A stretch of 64,000 nt of DNA from Bradyrhizobium prioriisuperbiae. Its GTDB lineage: Bacteria; Pseudomonadota; Alphaproteobacteria; Rhizobiales; Xanthobacteraceae. The stretch covers positions 5,258,501 through 5,322,500 of the forward strand of contig NZ_CP135921.1 in NCBI RefSeq assembly GCF_032397745.1, read 5' to 3'. The notes under the pieces were generated by a model. The model was not told where the DNA came from, ran no database searches, and worked only from the letters and a program-made list of their open reading frames with translations. This document shows positions 27,796 through 37,724 of this stretch, in pieces. The position numbers and the translations under genes were made by a program. Position 1 is the stretch's first letter. Each line of letters opens with the position of its first letter.

Positions 27796-28917
27796 TCACT
27801 GGTACTGACCGGGCAGCACCGGTGCAAGCGGCGCGGGATGGGGTGCAAGGGTGGCGCCGGTTTTCGCCAGAATGTCCCGCACGATCGTCGTCACCGATCC
27901 GGAGCCGATATCGGTCATGCAGCGGTGGTTGTTCGCCGTGCACACCGGTTTGTGGCAGGGCTGGCAGGGCAGTTTGGTGTCGCTCTGGACGGTGGCGGCA
28001 AGGCCGTTGAGCGGCGCCCAGTGGTAGGGGCTGGTGGGCCCGAAAATGCCGACCGTGGGGGTGCCGATCGCCGCCGCAGTGTGCACCAGACCTGAGTCAT
28101 TGGAGACGGCGAGATCGGCGGCGGCCAGCGCCAGGATGCCGTTGCGCAGGTCGGTGCCGGTGAGGTCGCGCACCCGGGGGCCGCCGGCTTTGACGATGTC
28201 CGCCGCCAACGGCTTCTCGCCGGGGCCGCCGACCACCCAGACGTCGATGCCGCGCTCAGTCAGTTGCCGGGCGAGTTCGGGATACGACGTCCAGCGCTTG
28301 GAAGGGCCGACGGATCCGGGTGCCAGGGCCACGATGGACGCTTTTTGCTCCAGCGCCTGAGCCTTTCGCCAGGCGTCGACTTCGGTGGATGGCACCACCA
28401 GCTGCGGCGGCGGCCAGTCCATGGTCAGTTTGGTGTCGGGGGCCAGCGCCAGGGCGACCTTCTTGTCAATCAGCCGGGGCAGGGCCTTCTCGCCCCAGCG
28501 CCAGTCGTTGACCAGGCCGAAACGCAACTCCCCGACAAAGCCGGTCCGCTGCGGAATGCCCGCCAGCGCTGGCGCAATGGCGCTTTTCCAGGTGCGCGGC
28601 ATGATCAGCGCCGTGCCGTAGCTCTCGGCGCGCAGCCGCTTGGCGAGCTCCCATTGGCTGGCGAGGGACAGCCGGCTGCGGCGCAGGTTCCAGACGATGG
28701 GCTGGCGGACGCCCGGCATGTAATCCACCAGCGGCGCGCACAGGCTGGTGGCCAGGATATCCACCGGGCGATTCGGCCAGCGCTGCTTCAGCACCCGCAC
28801 CACGGTGTGGCCGCGGACGAAATCGCCGATCCACATATAGGGCACGATCAGGATCGGCCTGGTATCGACCGTGTCGATCTCCGACTCCTCCAGCTGAAAG
28901 TCTGAATTTATATTCAT
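27796..28917 (-). CDS. waaF: Lipopolysaccharide heptosyltransferase II (GT9 family)
   Basis: A 373-residue glycosyltransferase that adds the second heptose. Features: PILIVPYMWIGDFVRGHT at the start of the fold, nucleotide-binding LAPGSVGPSKRW and SNDSGLVHTAAAIGTPTVG, with the WaaF-type GPTSPYHWAPL. A pair of Cys (PCQPCHKPVC) near the C-terminus resembles the Cys-rich loop of WaaF proteins. It heads the minus-strand heptose operon and is divergent from hldD. Confidence 0.93.
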   Translation of the reverse strand: MNINSDFQLEESEIDTVDTRPILIVPYMWIGDFVRGHTVVRVLKQRWPNRPVDILATSLCAPLVDYMPGVRQPIVWNLRRSRLSLASQWELAKRLRAESYGTALIMPRTWKSAIAPALAGIPQRTGFVGELRFGLVNDWRWGEKALPRLIDKKVALALAPDTKLTMDWPPPQLVVPSTEVDAWRKAQALEQKASIVALAPGSVGPSKRWTSYPELARQLTERGIDVWVVGGPGEKPLAADIVKAGGPRVRDLTGTDLRNGILALAAADLAVSNDSGLVHTAAAIGTPTVGIFGPTSPYHWAPLNGLAATVQSDTKLPCQPCHKPVCTANNHRCMTDIGSGSVTTIVRDILAKTGATLAPHPAPLAPVLPGQYQ

Positions 28918-29101
28918 AGTATCGAAAGATTCCGGCTCGGCCCGATCCCGAACATTGGGCTTCAGCCGGTTATAACCTGATCCGCCCGCCGTCTAGTGGC
29001 CGATGCATGCGATATTCCCGATCCCAACAGGCCGCGCATCGGTTGCCTGCCGGACACGACTGAGGCAAAGGTGGCCTCGCAACGCAAAAGACGGATTTTT
29101 C

Positions 29102-30082
29102 ATGCTGCTGGTGACCGGCGGGGCCGGATTTATCGGATCGAACGTCGTGGCCGCCCTGAACGAGGCCGGCCGCGCCGACGTGGCCGTTTGTGACTGGCTC
29201 GGCAGTGACGGCAAATGGCGCAACCTGGCCAAGCGGCAACTCGCCGACGTGGTGCCGCCACCCGAACTGATGACATGGCTGCAGGGCCGGCGCGTCGAGG
29301 CCGTCATCCATCTCGGCGCCATCTCGGAGACGACTGCGACCGACGGCGACCTCGTCATCGACACCAATTTCCGCTTCTCCCTGAAGCTGCTCGACTGGTG
29401 CACGGCCAATGCGACGCCGTTCATCTATGCCTCCTCGGCCTCGACCTATGGCGATGGGGCCCAAGGTTTTGCCGACGACAGCTCGGTGGCCGCGCTGAAG
29501 CAGCTGCGGCCGATGAACCTCTATGGCTGGAGCAAACATCTGTTTGATCTCGCGGTGCTGGGCAGGGTCGAGAACGGCGACAAACTGCCGCCGCAATGGG
29601 CCGGGCTGAAGTTCTTCAACGTGTTCGGCCCGAACGAATATCACAAGGGCACCATGGCGAGCGTGCTGGCGCGCCGCTTCGACGACGTCAAGAATGGCCG
29701 CGTGGTGCAGCTGTTCAAGTCGCACCGCGACGGCATCGCCGACGGCGACCAGCGGCGCGATTTCATCTATGTCGACGACGTGGTGCGGGTGATCGTGTGG
29801 CTGTTGTCGCGGCGCTCGGTCTCAGGCCTGTTCAATGTCGGCACCGGCCACGCCCGCAGCTTTCGCGACCTGATGCTGGCGGCCTACGGCGCGCTCGGTG
29901 CCAAGCCCAACATCGAATACATCGACATGCCGGAGCAAATTCGCGGCAGTTACCAATATTTCACGCAAGCCGGTGTCGATCGCCTGCACGGCGCGGGCTA
30001 TAACGGCGGCTTCACGGCGCTGGAAGATGCGGTTGGAGCCTATGTCGGGGGGTTCCTCGATCAACCCGATCGCTATCGCTGA
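29102..30082 (+). CDS. hldD: ADP-L-glycero-D-manno-heptose 6-epimerase
   Basis: A 326-residue extended SDR enzyme. It starts [16 protein letters not shown], has the catalytic SSASTYG and YGWSKHLFD segments, and the heptose-specific [15 protein letters not shown]. It converts ADP-D-glycero-D-manno-heptose to the L-glycero form used by WaaC and WaaF. The ATG at 29102 gives the family N-terminus directly. hldE follows 31 bp later. Confidence 0.95.
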   Translation: MLLVTGGAGFIGSNVVAALNEAGRADVAVCDWLGSDGKWRNLAKRQLADVVPPPELMTWLQGRRVEAVIHLGAISETTATDGDLVIDTNFRFSLKLLDWCTANATPFIYASSASTYGDGAQGFADDSSVAALKQLRPMNLYGWSKHLFDLAVLGRVENGDKLPPQWAGLKFFNVFGPNEYHKGTMASVLARRFDDVKNGRVVQLFKSHRDGIADGDQRRDFIYVDDVVRVIVWLLSRRSVSGLFNVGTGHARSFRDLMLAAYGALGAKPNIEYIDMPEQIRGSYQYFTQAGVDRLHGAGYNGGFTALEDAVGAYVGGFLDQPDRYR

Positions 30083-30113
30083 TCGCGTCAACCTAAAGGT
30101 ACGGAACGTCCGC

Positions 30114-31598
30114 ATGCTGGATTTTGAGGCGCTGTCGCAGGCGATGGTCGGCCAGACGGTGCTGTGCATCGGCGACCTGATGCTCGATGAGTTCGTCTAT
30201 GGCGAGGTCTCGCGCATCTCGCCGGAAGCACCGGCGCCGGTCATTGCAGTCCAGCGCAGCGAAATCAATGTCGGTGGCGCCGGCAACGCGGCGCGCAACA
30301 TCGCGAGCCTCGGCGCGCGCTGCCTCTTTGTCGGCCTCGTCGGAGAGGATGACGCGGGCAAGACATTGCGGGTGGAACTCGGGCGCGAGCCGTTGATCGA
30401 GCAACTGCTGGTGGTGGATCCTGCGCGGCCGACCACCCGCAAGGTGCGTTATGTGTCCGAGCATTTCTCGACCCACATGCTGCGCGCCGATTGGGAGCAG
30501 GCGGCGCCCGCGTCCGACGCGATCGAGCGCAAGCTGATCGACACGGCGTTGGCGGCATTGCCGCGTGCCGATATCGTGTTGTTGTCCGATTATGCCAAGG
30601 GTGTGCTGACGGCGCGGGTGATCCGCAATGTGATCGATGCCGCTCGCAAGCTGAACAAGCGGGTGATCGTCGATCCCAAAAGTGCCAACTTCGCTGTTTA
30701 TCGCGGCGCCTCCCTGCTGACGCCCAACCGCAAGGAACTGACGGTGGCGAGCCGCAACCGGACCGGCACCGCGGCCGAGATTGCCACCGCGGCGCGCGAG
30801 CTGATGCTGCTCGCCGATTGCGAGGCGATGCTGGTCAAGCAGAGCGAGCACGGCATGACGCTGGTGCCGGGCGAGGGCGCGTCGATCCATGTGCCCGCCC
30901 AGCCGGTTAAGGTGCGTGACGTCTCGGGCGCGGGCGACACGGTGGCGGCGGTGCTCGCCGTGGCCCTTGCCGCCGGTGCCGACTGGGACACCGCACTGCG
31001 CTGTGCCGCCGCCGGTGCTGCGGTGGCCGTCGGCAAGCAGGGGACTGCGACGGTTTCGCTCGCGGAGTTGCGCCGCCGTATTCTTCCGCATGCATCGCTC
31101 ACGGCCGAGGAGAAGATCGCGGAGACGGCTGTCGATCTCGATGCCCGCGTGGCGGATTGGCGGGCACAGGATCTGCGGATCGGCTTCACCAATGGCTGCT
31201 TCGACATTCTCCACCCCGGCCATGTGCGGGTGCTGACGCGGGCCCGCGCCACCTGCGACCGGCTGATCGTCGGCCTCAACAGCGATGCCTCGGTGACGCG
31301 TCTGAAGGGCGAAGGGCGGCCGGTGCAGAACGAACGCGCCCGCGCCGAGGTGCTGGCGGCGCTTGAGGCGGTGGACCTGGTGGTGATTTTCGAGGACGAC
31401 ACGCCGATCGAGCTGATCACCCGGATCAAGCCGGGAGCTCTGGTCAAGGGCGGCGACTACACCCGCGAACAGGTGGTCGGCCACGAGATCGTCGAAGCGC
31501 ATGGCGGCGAGGTTGTGCTGGTCGATATCCTCGAAGGCTTCAGCACCACATCGCTGGTGGCGCGTGCGCGTGAAGGCAAGACAGAAGGCAACGCATGA
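30114..31598 (+). CDS. hldE: Bifunctional heptose 7-phosphate kinase / heptose 1-phosphate adenylyltransferase
   Basis: A 494-residue fusion. The N-terminal ribokinase-like domain (about 1-320) has [15 protein letters not shown] and the anion-hole motif [13 protein letters not shown]. The C-terminal nucleotidyltransferase domain (about 350-494) has [14 protein letters not shown] and the later [10 protein letters not shown]. Both halves look complete, so the cell makes the kinase and adenylyl steps with one protein as in E. coli. The stop overlaps the ligase start (31595-31598). Confidence 0.95.
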   Translation: MLDFEALSQAMVGQTVLCIGDLMLDEFVYGEVSRISPEAPAPVIAVQRSEINVGGAGNAARNIASLGARCLFVGLVGEDDAGKTLRVELGREPLIEQLLVVDPARPTTRKVRYVSEHFSTHMLRADWEQAAPASDAIERKLIDTALAALPRADIVLLSDYAKGVLTARVIRNVIDAARKLNKRVIVDPKSANFAVYRGASLLTPNRKELTVASRNRTGTAAEIATAARELMLLADCEAMLVKQSEHGMTLVPGEGASIHVPAQPVKVRDVSGAGDTVAAVLAVALAAGADWDTALRCAAAGAAVAVGKQGTATVSLAELRRRILPHASLTAEEKIAETAVDLDARVADWRAQDLRIGFTNGCFDILHPGHVRVLTRARATCDRLIVGLNSDASVTRLKGEGRPVQNERARAEVLAALEAVDLVVIFEDDTPIELITRIKPGALVKGGDYTREQVVGHEIVEAHGGEVVLVDILEGFSTTSLVARAREGKTEGNA

Positions 31599-32902
31599 GC
31601 GAGGGCCTCGCCCAGCATCAGGTCGCGCGCGACTGTCCGGTACCGGGTACGCGTGGGCCGGTGGCCCGGCTCGTGGCGGCATGTCGCGATCCGGCGGTGC
31701 GAATGCGAAACGCCGATGTGCTGGCGGCCGCGATTGCTGCGACGCTGCCGTGGTCGACGACGGCGCCCGCCGTGTTCACGGTGCTCTGGTTGATCGCACT
31801 GGCGCTGGCGGTGGACCTGCGCGGGTTGTTGCGCTCGTTGGCGCGGCCGGCCTGCGCGCTGCCGCTGGCGTTTTTTGTACTCGCTGTGGTCGGCACGCTG
31901 TGGTCGGACAGCTCCTGGGCGGCGCGGCTGCACGGCATCAATCCGGTCAGCAAGCTCTTGGCGATCCCGATTCTGCTTTATCATTTCGAGCGGTCGGAAC
32001 GTGGCCTCTGGGTGCTCAAGGCCTTTCTGGTCTCCTGTGCGTTGCTGATGGTCCTGTCGTGGATCGTGCTGGTCGCGCCCGGATTGAAGGTGACTGCCAC
32101 CACCAATCCCGGCGTTCCGGTGAAAAACTACATCGACCAGAGCCAGGAATTCACGCTGTGCATGTTCGCACTGGCGTCGCCGGCGCTGGCGCTGTTTCGC
32201 CAGCGGCGCTTTGCCTGGGCTGCGGCCTGCGTAGCGCTGATGCTCGGCTTTTTCGCCAACATGATGTTCGTGGTGTCGGCGCGCACGGCGCTGGTCTACA
32301 TCCCGGTGCTGCTGGTGCTGTTCGCGGTGCTGCACCTCAGCGCCCGCGCCTCGCTGATATTGCTGGCCGCGACCGTCGCCGCCGCGGTGCTGGTGGGGCT
32401 GACGTCACCCTATCTGCGCGACCGGATCGCCAACGTGGCCGTCGAGTATCAGGGGTACCAAAGCAACGCGGTGACATCGACGGCACAGCGACTGGAATAC
32501 TGGAACAAGTCGCTGAAGTTCATTGGTCAAGCACCGGTGTTCGGCAACGGAACGGGGTCGACCAAGCAATTGTTCGAGCGCGAGGCGGTCGGTCAGACCG
32601 GCCTCTTGGCCGAGGTGATCGGCAATCCGCACAACCAGACCCTGAACGTGGCGGTGCAATGGGGGCTCGTCGGTTGTCTCGTGCTTTATGCCATGTGGAT
32701 CGTACACTTGATGCTATTCCGCGGTGTCGTTGGCCTTGCAACCTGGGTTGGGTTGACCGTGGTGGTGCAGAACGTGGTCAGTTCGCTGCTGAACTCGCAT
32801 CTGTTCGATTTCCACGAGGGATGGATGTATGTTCTCGGCGTCGGCGTCGCCGGTGGAATGGCGCTGCGCGAGCGGGCGGCGAAGCAAGGCGCGGCGCCAT
32901 GA
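31595..32902 (+). CDS. O-antigen ligase family membrane protein
   Basis: A 435-residue integral membrane protein with about ten to twelve hydrophobic segments and a periplasmic loop carrying [15 protein letters not shown], where the His is typical of the WaaL/Wzy_C superfamily. It would transfer undecaprenyl-linked polysaccharide to the lipid A core in the periplasm. Its translational coupling to hldE and the nearby ABC exporter favour WaaL-type ligase over Wzy polymerase, but the families are hard to separate by sequence. Confidence 0.82.
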   Translation: MSEGLAQHQVARDCPVPGTRGPVARLVAACRDPAVRMRNADVLAAAIAATLPWSTTAPAVFTVLWLIALALAVDLRGLLRSLARPACALPLAFFVLAVVGTLWSDSSWAARLHGINPVSKLLAIPILLYHFERSERGLWVLKAFLVSCALLMVLSWIVLVAPGLKVTATTNPGVPVKNYIDQSQEFTLCMFALASPALALFRQRRFAWAAACVALMLGFFANMMFVVSARTALVYIPVLLVLFAVLHLSARASLILLAATVAAAVLVGLTSPYLRDRIANVAVEYQGYQSNAVTSTAQRLEYWNKSLKFIGQAPVFGNGTGSTKQLFEREAVGQTGLLAEVIGNPHNQTLNVAVQWGLVGCLVLYAMWIVHLMLFRGVVGLATWVGLTVVVQNVVSSLLNSHLFDFHEGWMYVLGVGVAGGMALRERAAKQGAAP

Positions 32903-32963
32903 AAGGCGCCGCATCCGGTCCCATGGTCACATTCGCGCGCATCGCGACAACTGTCTGGCAGCA

Positions 32964-34874
32964 ATGATCCGATTCTACGGCATGACATGGCGGAACTGGC
33001 TGATCGCAGCGCACGACGTGCTGGCGACCGCGGCCGCCGTGCTCGTCACTTTTTTTGTGCGGTTCGAGGGCTCCAGCTTTTTCGACCGCCTGCCGGTCCT
33101 GTTCTGGATCCTGCCGTACTTCCTCGTCCTGAGCTTCGTGGTCTGCTACCTGTTCAAGCTGACCGCCACCAAGTGGCGCTTCATTTCCTTCCCCGACCTG
33201 CTGAACATCGTCCGGGTCGCAACCGTGCTCGCGGTCGCGTTGCTGATCCTGGACTACATCCTGCTGGCGCCGAATGTGTACGGCACATTCTTTTTCGGCA
33301 AAGTCACCATCATCCTCTACTGGTTCATCGAGATCTTCTTCCTCAGCGGCGCGCGGCTGGCCTATCGCTATTTCCGCTACACCCGCACCCGCAACCAGGC
33401 GCGGGTGGTGGATGCCGTGCCGGCCCTGCTGATCGGGCGGGCCGCGGACGCCGAAGTGCTGCTGCGCGCCATCGAGAACGGCGCGGTGAAGCGGCTGTGG
33501 CCGGTGGGCGTGCTGTCGCCGTCACCATCCGATCGCGGGCAGCTGATCCGCGGTGTTCCCGTGCTCGGCAACCTCGAAGATCTCGCCGATGTGGTCGGTG
33601 ACTTCGCGCGCCGGGAAAAGCCGATCGATCGGGTGGTGATGCTGCCGTCGGCGTTCGAGCCGGAGGTGCAGCCGGAATCTGTGCTGACCCGCTCGCGCAA
33701 GCTGGGGCTGACGGTGAGCCGGCTGCCGTCGCTGGACGAAAGCCAGGATGCGCCGCGGCTTGCACCGGTGGCGGTGGAGGACCTGCTGCTGCGCCCGAGC
33801 GTCAAGATCGACTATCGGCGGCTCGAGGCGCTGGTGAAGGGCAAGTCCGTGGTGGTAACCGGCGGCGGAGGCTCGATCGGCTCGGAAATCTGCGAGCGTA
33901 TGGTGACGTTCGGCGCGGCGCGGCTGCTGATCATCGAGCATGCCGAGCCGGCGCTGCATGCCGTGGTGGAGCAGCTGTCGGCGCGGGGATCGGCGGCGGT
34001 GATCGAAGGTCGCATCGCCGACATTCGTGACCGCGACCGCATCATGCGGCTGATGCACGAGTTCAAGCCCAGCATCGTGTTCCATGCCGCCGCGCTCAAG
34101 CACGTGCCGATCCTGGAGCGGGACTGGGCGGAGGGCGTCAAGACCAACATCTTCGGCTCGGTCAATGTGGCCGATGCGGCGCTCGCCTCCGGTGCCGAGG
34201 CCATGGTGATGATCTCGACCGACAAGGCGATCGAGCCGGTGTCGATGCTCGGGCTGACCAAGCGCTTCGCCGAGATGTATTGCCAGGCGCTCGATCGCTA
34301 TCTGGCCAGCAAGGGCAACGGCAAACCGCCGATGCGGCTCATTTCCGTGCGGTTCGGCAACGTGCTGGCCTCGAACGGATCGGTGGTGCCGAAGTTCAAG
34401 GCGCAGATCGAGGCCGGCGGGCCGGTGACCGTCACTCATCCCGACATGGTGCGCTACTTCATGACCATCCGCGAGGCCTGCGATCTCGTGGTCACCGCGG
34501 CCACCCATGCGCTGCAGCCGCAGCGGCCGGACGTCTCGGTCTACGTGCTGAACATGGGGCAGCCGGTGAAGATCGTCGATCTCGCCGAGCGGATGATCCG
34601 CCTGTCCGGACTGCAGGTCGGTTACGACATCGAGATCGTATTCACCGGCATTCGCCCCGGCGAGCGGATGAACGAAATCCTGTTTGCGCATGAGGAGCCG
34701 ACCACCGATATCGGCATTGCCGGCATCGTCGCCGCCCGCCCCAACGAACCGCCGTTGGACACCCTGCGCGGCTGGTTGCTGTCGCTGGAGAAGGCAGTGG
34801 CCACGGAAGACCGCAGCGTGATCGAGGTGGTGCTGAAGGATGCGGTGCCGGAGTTCAAGGCGGGCGCGGCCTGA
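32964..34874 (+). CDS. Nucleotide-sugar 4,6-dehydratase, CapD/WbpM/FlaA1 family
   Basis: A 636-residue membrane-anchored enzyme. The first 150 residues hold about four membrane segments, followed by a CoA-binding-like linker. The NAD site is VVTGGGGSIGSEICERM. The catalytic region reads STDKAIEPVSMLGLTKR, the form in which the usual Tyr of SDR enzymes is replaced by Met, as in WbpM. Family members convert UDP-GlcNAc to a 4-keto-6-deoxy sugar, the precursor of QuiNAc or FucNAc, likely initiating sugars of the O-unit. A decayed fragment of a second copy lies at 36226-36317. Confidence 0.9.
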   Translation: MIRFYGMTWRNWLIAAHDVLATAAAVLVTFFVRFEGSSFFDRLPVLFWILPYFLVLSFVVCYLFKLTATKWRFISFPDLLNIVRVATVLAVALLILDYILLAPNVYGTFFFGKVTIILYWFIEIFFLSGARLAYRYFRYTRTRNQARVVDAVPALLIGRAADAEVLLRAIENGAVKRLWPVGVLSPSPSDRGQLIRGVPVLGNLEDLADVVGDFARREKPIDRVVMLPSAFEPEVQPESVLTRSRKLGLTVSRLPSLDESQDAPRLAPVAVEDLLLRPSVKIDYRRLEALVKGKSVVVTGGGGSIGSEICERMVTFGAARLLIIEHAEPALHAVVEQLSARGSAAVIEGRIADIRDRDRIMRLMHEFKPSIVFHAAALKHVPILERDWAEGVKTNIFGSVNVADAALASGAEAMVMISTDKAIEPVSMLGLTKRFAEMYCQALDRYLASKGNGKPPMRLISVRFGNVLASNGSVVPKFKAQIEAGGPVTVTHPDMVRYFMTIREACDLVVTAATHALQPQRPDVSVYVLNMGQPVKIVDLAERMIRLSGLQVGYDIEIVFTGIRPGERMNEILFAHEEPTTDIGIAGIVAARPNEPPLDTLRGWLLSLEKAVATEDRSVIEVVLKDAVPEFKAGAA

Positions 34875-34920
34875 ACCTCGGCATGGAGTTTTCGAACCGC
34901 CAATCCAGTTGACGAGTTGC

Positions 34921-36082
34921 ATTTAGTAGACCAAGTGCCGCCCTTCTCGATCGACGGGAGCAGATGCTTTTGCGCTTCCTGAGACTCCGAAATACCCAGC
35001 TCAACATCCGCGCGGGACGCGCCGTGGGCCAAAGTATCAGTCCATCCTTGGAGCCCGGCCGGGTCAGCATGCCTGCCGTGTGCGTTGAAGTAGAGGATAT
35101 CGACGAATTGAGCGTTGCTCATTCCAGTATGCGTACTCTTGTATTCGGCCGAATTCAGAAACCCTCGAGCGGTGCCCTTGAACGAAAATGAACCGTTGTT
35201 GGCAAGTCCGGTCCACCCGGCAGGACCTGCGGCGTTCGGGGCGCGCGCCAATAGCCCGTAGTAAAGGCGGCCCATGTTCGATGCCTTCTCCACGCTTTGT
35301 GCGAAGCCGATTGCAACATCCGCCCGAGACATTCCATGATTCAATGCGTTGACCCAACCCTCTCCGGTTGGTTCCGAATGTCGATGCAATACGGTTTAAT
35401 ACAACTGCTCAACAAAAGCGGCGTTGTCCGATGCGTTGATATGAGATTGGGCTTCCGGAGAGCCAAAATGCGGCGGTAACGTCATGTAAGGACGTTCCGT
35501 GCTCGATGGCCGAAACCCAACCCTCAAACCCGAGAGGGTCGGGAGTTCGATCCAAAATCGCGTCATAGAGCGCGTAGACCGCGCCACCGGGGCTTTTGAC
35601 ATCGTGAACGGTCGTGCCGAACAGGTCCTCTGTGGTGCCGTACAGGCCTGAATTCCGTGAATATCGGACTGCGTCAGGTCTGTAACGTCAGGATCCAGCA
35701 CCGCATTCATGATGGCCGGCGTCGGCAAACAGGCTTGTGCCGCTGCTGACGATCTGGTTGCCGGATGCCTGCCTGCCCTCGCTGCTTTCCAGGGTGACGG
35801 TTGTCGATTGGAATACGCCCTGAGAAGATTTCCCTCGCTTCACCGAGCGTGTTGTCGGTGCCGTCGATTCCTTCAAGCGCAAATACGATATTTGTGGTTG
35901 CCGCCGAGGCCGCTTGCCTGATCTGAATGTTTGCGTATGTGGACTAATCGGCGAAAGCTGCGGAAAAATGGGATGCGAAGCTTGCGGGGATGGCGCCGTC
36001 GGTCGCCCAGGTAACAGTGCCTCCGCCAGTTCCGATTAATGGGGGAGCCCCACTTCGCACCTTCGAGGACATAGTCAGCCAT
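34921..36082 (-). pseudogene. Decayed copy of the M10-type peptidase with DUF4214 repeats
   Basis: This region aligns piecewise with the intact gene at 36382-37656. At 36082 it begins MADYVLEGAKWGSP (intact: MVDYVLEGPKWGTA). The zinc motif region is deleted or scrambled around 35700; only TPAIMNAVLDPDVTDLTQSDI remains after it. Several frame changes follow, and then a long in-frame piece (35389 to 34930) with MSRADVAIGFA, GRLYYGLLARAP and FVDILYFNAHGRHAD. Its end (rc of TAGACCAAG) lines up with the end of the intact gene, after which the frame runs antisense into capD. It cannot make an active protease. Confidence 0.85.
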
Positions 36083-36225
36083 GTCGTTTGATGTCTCTCC
36101 TTTTATCTTCACGATAATACTTGCCACAATTCTAATGCACCCAAAGAGCCCAAAATAAAGCTGGCAATAATTAAAGAGGATGGCTTCGTGTTTATTTTGA
36201 TTGTTTGGATTAAGAATTAAATATC

Positions 36226-36317
36226 GCTATCGATCTCGCCGGAGGCATGATCGGCCTCTCCGGACTGCAGCCGGACTATGACATCGATATCGTGTTCACC
36301 GGCGCGCCCCTTCTGCT
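36226..36317 (+). pseudogene. Vestige of a second capD 3' region
   Basis: Bases 36232-36310 align with 34578-34656 inside capD with one or two small indels and roughly 80% identity by eye. The translated scrap reads DLAGGMIGLSGLQPDYDID against DLAERMIRLSGLQVGYDIE. The similarity ends after CGCCCC. It lies between the two peptidase copies in the same relative orientation as capD has to the first copy, so it marks a tandem duplication. Confidence 0.75.
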
Positions 36318-36381
36318 CACGTTGTAAAAGCCATGGGTGACCGTAATGGCCGCGGTGATCTGCTACGCGTGGGGGCTCAAT

Positions 36382-37656
36382 CTAGACCAGAAGCCAGGAT
36401 TGCTCGATGTGAGACAGATGATGATTAAGTGCTTCGGCGGACTCCGCGATGCCTATCGCGACATCCGCGTGCGAGGTGCCGTTGGCAAGCGCGTTGACCC
36501 AGCCTTGCAGGCCGGCACTGTCCGCGTGGCGGCCGAGCGCGTTGACATAAAGGCTATCGACGAACTGCGCGTCTGACATTCCCGCGTGCGAACTGTTGTA
36601 TTCGGTCGAGTTCAGGAATGCCTGAGCGATGCTGGTTAGCGAAGCGCCATCTTTGATCACATTGGTCCAGCCAGCAAGGCCGGCCGCGTCCGGCGCGCGC
36701 CCGAGCAATCCGTAGTAGAGGCGGGCAACGTTTGAGGCATCGAGATCGGGCGCGAAGACCCCGGCGTTCAAGCTGGCCTGCATGCCGCTGACATTCTCGG
36801 TGCTGAGCGCGAAAGCTATCGCGATATCGGCTCGTGACATGCCCTGATTGAGTGCGTTGGTCCATCCTTGCAGCCCGGCGGCTTCGGGCTGGCGATGCAG
36901 TGCGGTCTGATAAAGCTGTTCCACAAACGTGGCGTTGTCCGCTGCGCCGAGATGCAGCTGTGCTTCCGGCGAGGCGAGAATTCTCGCGGCTACTTCGTGC
37001 AGTGATGTGCCGTGTTCCAACAATGAAACCCAGCCCTCGAAACCCAACGGGTCCGGTGTTCGCCCCAGGATAGCGTCATAGAGGGCATAGATTTCACCGC
37101 CCGGGCCTTGGACATCGTGTACAGTCGCTCCAAACAGATTTTGAGGTGGGGCGCTGCCATAAAGCGCTTGAACTCCGTCGATGTCCGATTGCGCGAGGTC
37201 GGTCACGCTCGTGTTCAGGTAGGCATTCATGATCGCGGGCGTGGCGTTGTAGTGGTCAAGGCCAATGGCGTGCCCGATTTCGTGCAGGGCGACCTGGAAT
37301 AAATTCACGGCACTGTTGCTGATGATCTGGCTGCCGGACAGGTGCCAACCTTCCCCGGTGTCAAATTCGATGGCAGCGGAAATGAACTTGCTTCCCGAGT
37401 AGTAGAAGCTGGTTTCTCCAAGAATCTGGTTGAGGCCGTCAATCGCGCTCATCGTAAAATCGATTTGCGAAACAGCAGTCGACGCCACCTCCTGGAATTC
37501 GATGTTGGCGTAATGTGACCAGTCTGCAAAGGCGGCGCTGAGTTCGGCCAGGAAGCTGGCCGGGACTGTCGCATCGACCGCCCAGGTCACAATACCTCCA
37601 GCCGTACCGAAGCTGGCCGTGCCCCATTTCGGACCTTCCAGAACGTAGTCGACCAT
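36382..37656 (-). CDS. Secreted-type metallopeptidase (M10/metzincin) with DUF4214 repeats
   Basis: A 424-residue protein. The zinc motif HEIGHAIGLDH is at residues 125-135 with a Met-turn Met143 (TPAIMN), so the metzincin site is complete. Residues 187-415 hold about four DUF4214-type units, each with a YxxxLGRxPDxxG-like core (LYYGLLGRAPDAAGLAGW). No Sec signal peptide is seen, and the protein ends in a hydrophobic IEQSWLLV tail, which suggests type I secretion (inference). No RTX nonapeptide repeats were found. No type I secretion genes are in the window. A broken copy lies beside it. Confidence 0.85.
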   Translation of the reverse strand: MVDYVLEGPKWGTASFGTAGGIVTWAVDATVPASFLAELSAAFADWSHYANIEFQEVASTAVSQIDFTMSAIDGLNQILGETSFYYSGSKFISAAIEFDTGEGWHLSGSQIISNSAVNLFQVALHEIGHAIGLDHYNATPAIMNAYLNTSVTDLAQSDIDGVQALYGSAPPQNLFGATVHDVQGPGGEIYALYDAILGRTPDPLGFEGWVSLLEHGTSLHEVAARILASPEAQLHLGAADNATFVEQLYQTALHRQPEAAGLQGWTNALNQGMSRADIAIAFALSTENVSGMQASLNAGVFAPDLDASNVARLYYGLLGRAPDAAGLAGWTNVIKDGASLTSIAQAFLNSTEYNSSHAGMSDAQFVDSLYVNALGRHADSAGLQGWVNALANGTSHADVAIGIAESAEALNHHLSHIEQSWLLV

Positions 37657-37724
37657 TTTGAGCTCCGTCGATTGGGCATCTTCAGATTAGAAGCTTAATG
37701 AGTTTCAAACAATCGGCGATGACG

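Noticed and set aside
34875..36381. Insertion sequence as the cause of the broken peptidase region
   Set aside because: No transposase fragment, terminal inverted repeat or target duplication was seen; tandem duplication with decay explains the pattern better.
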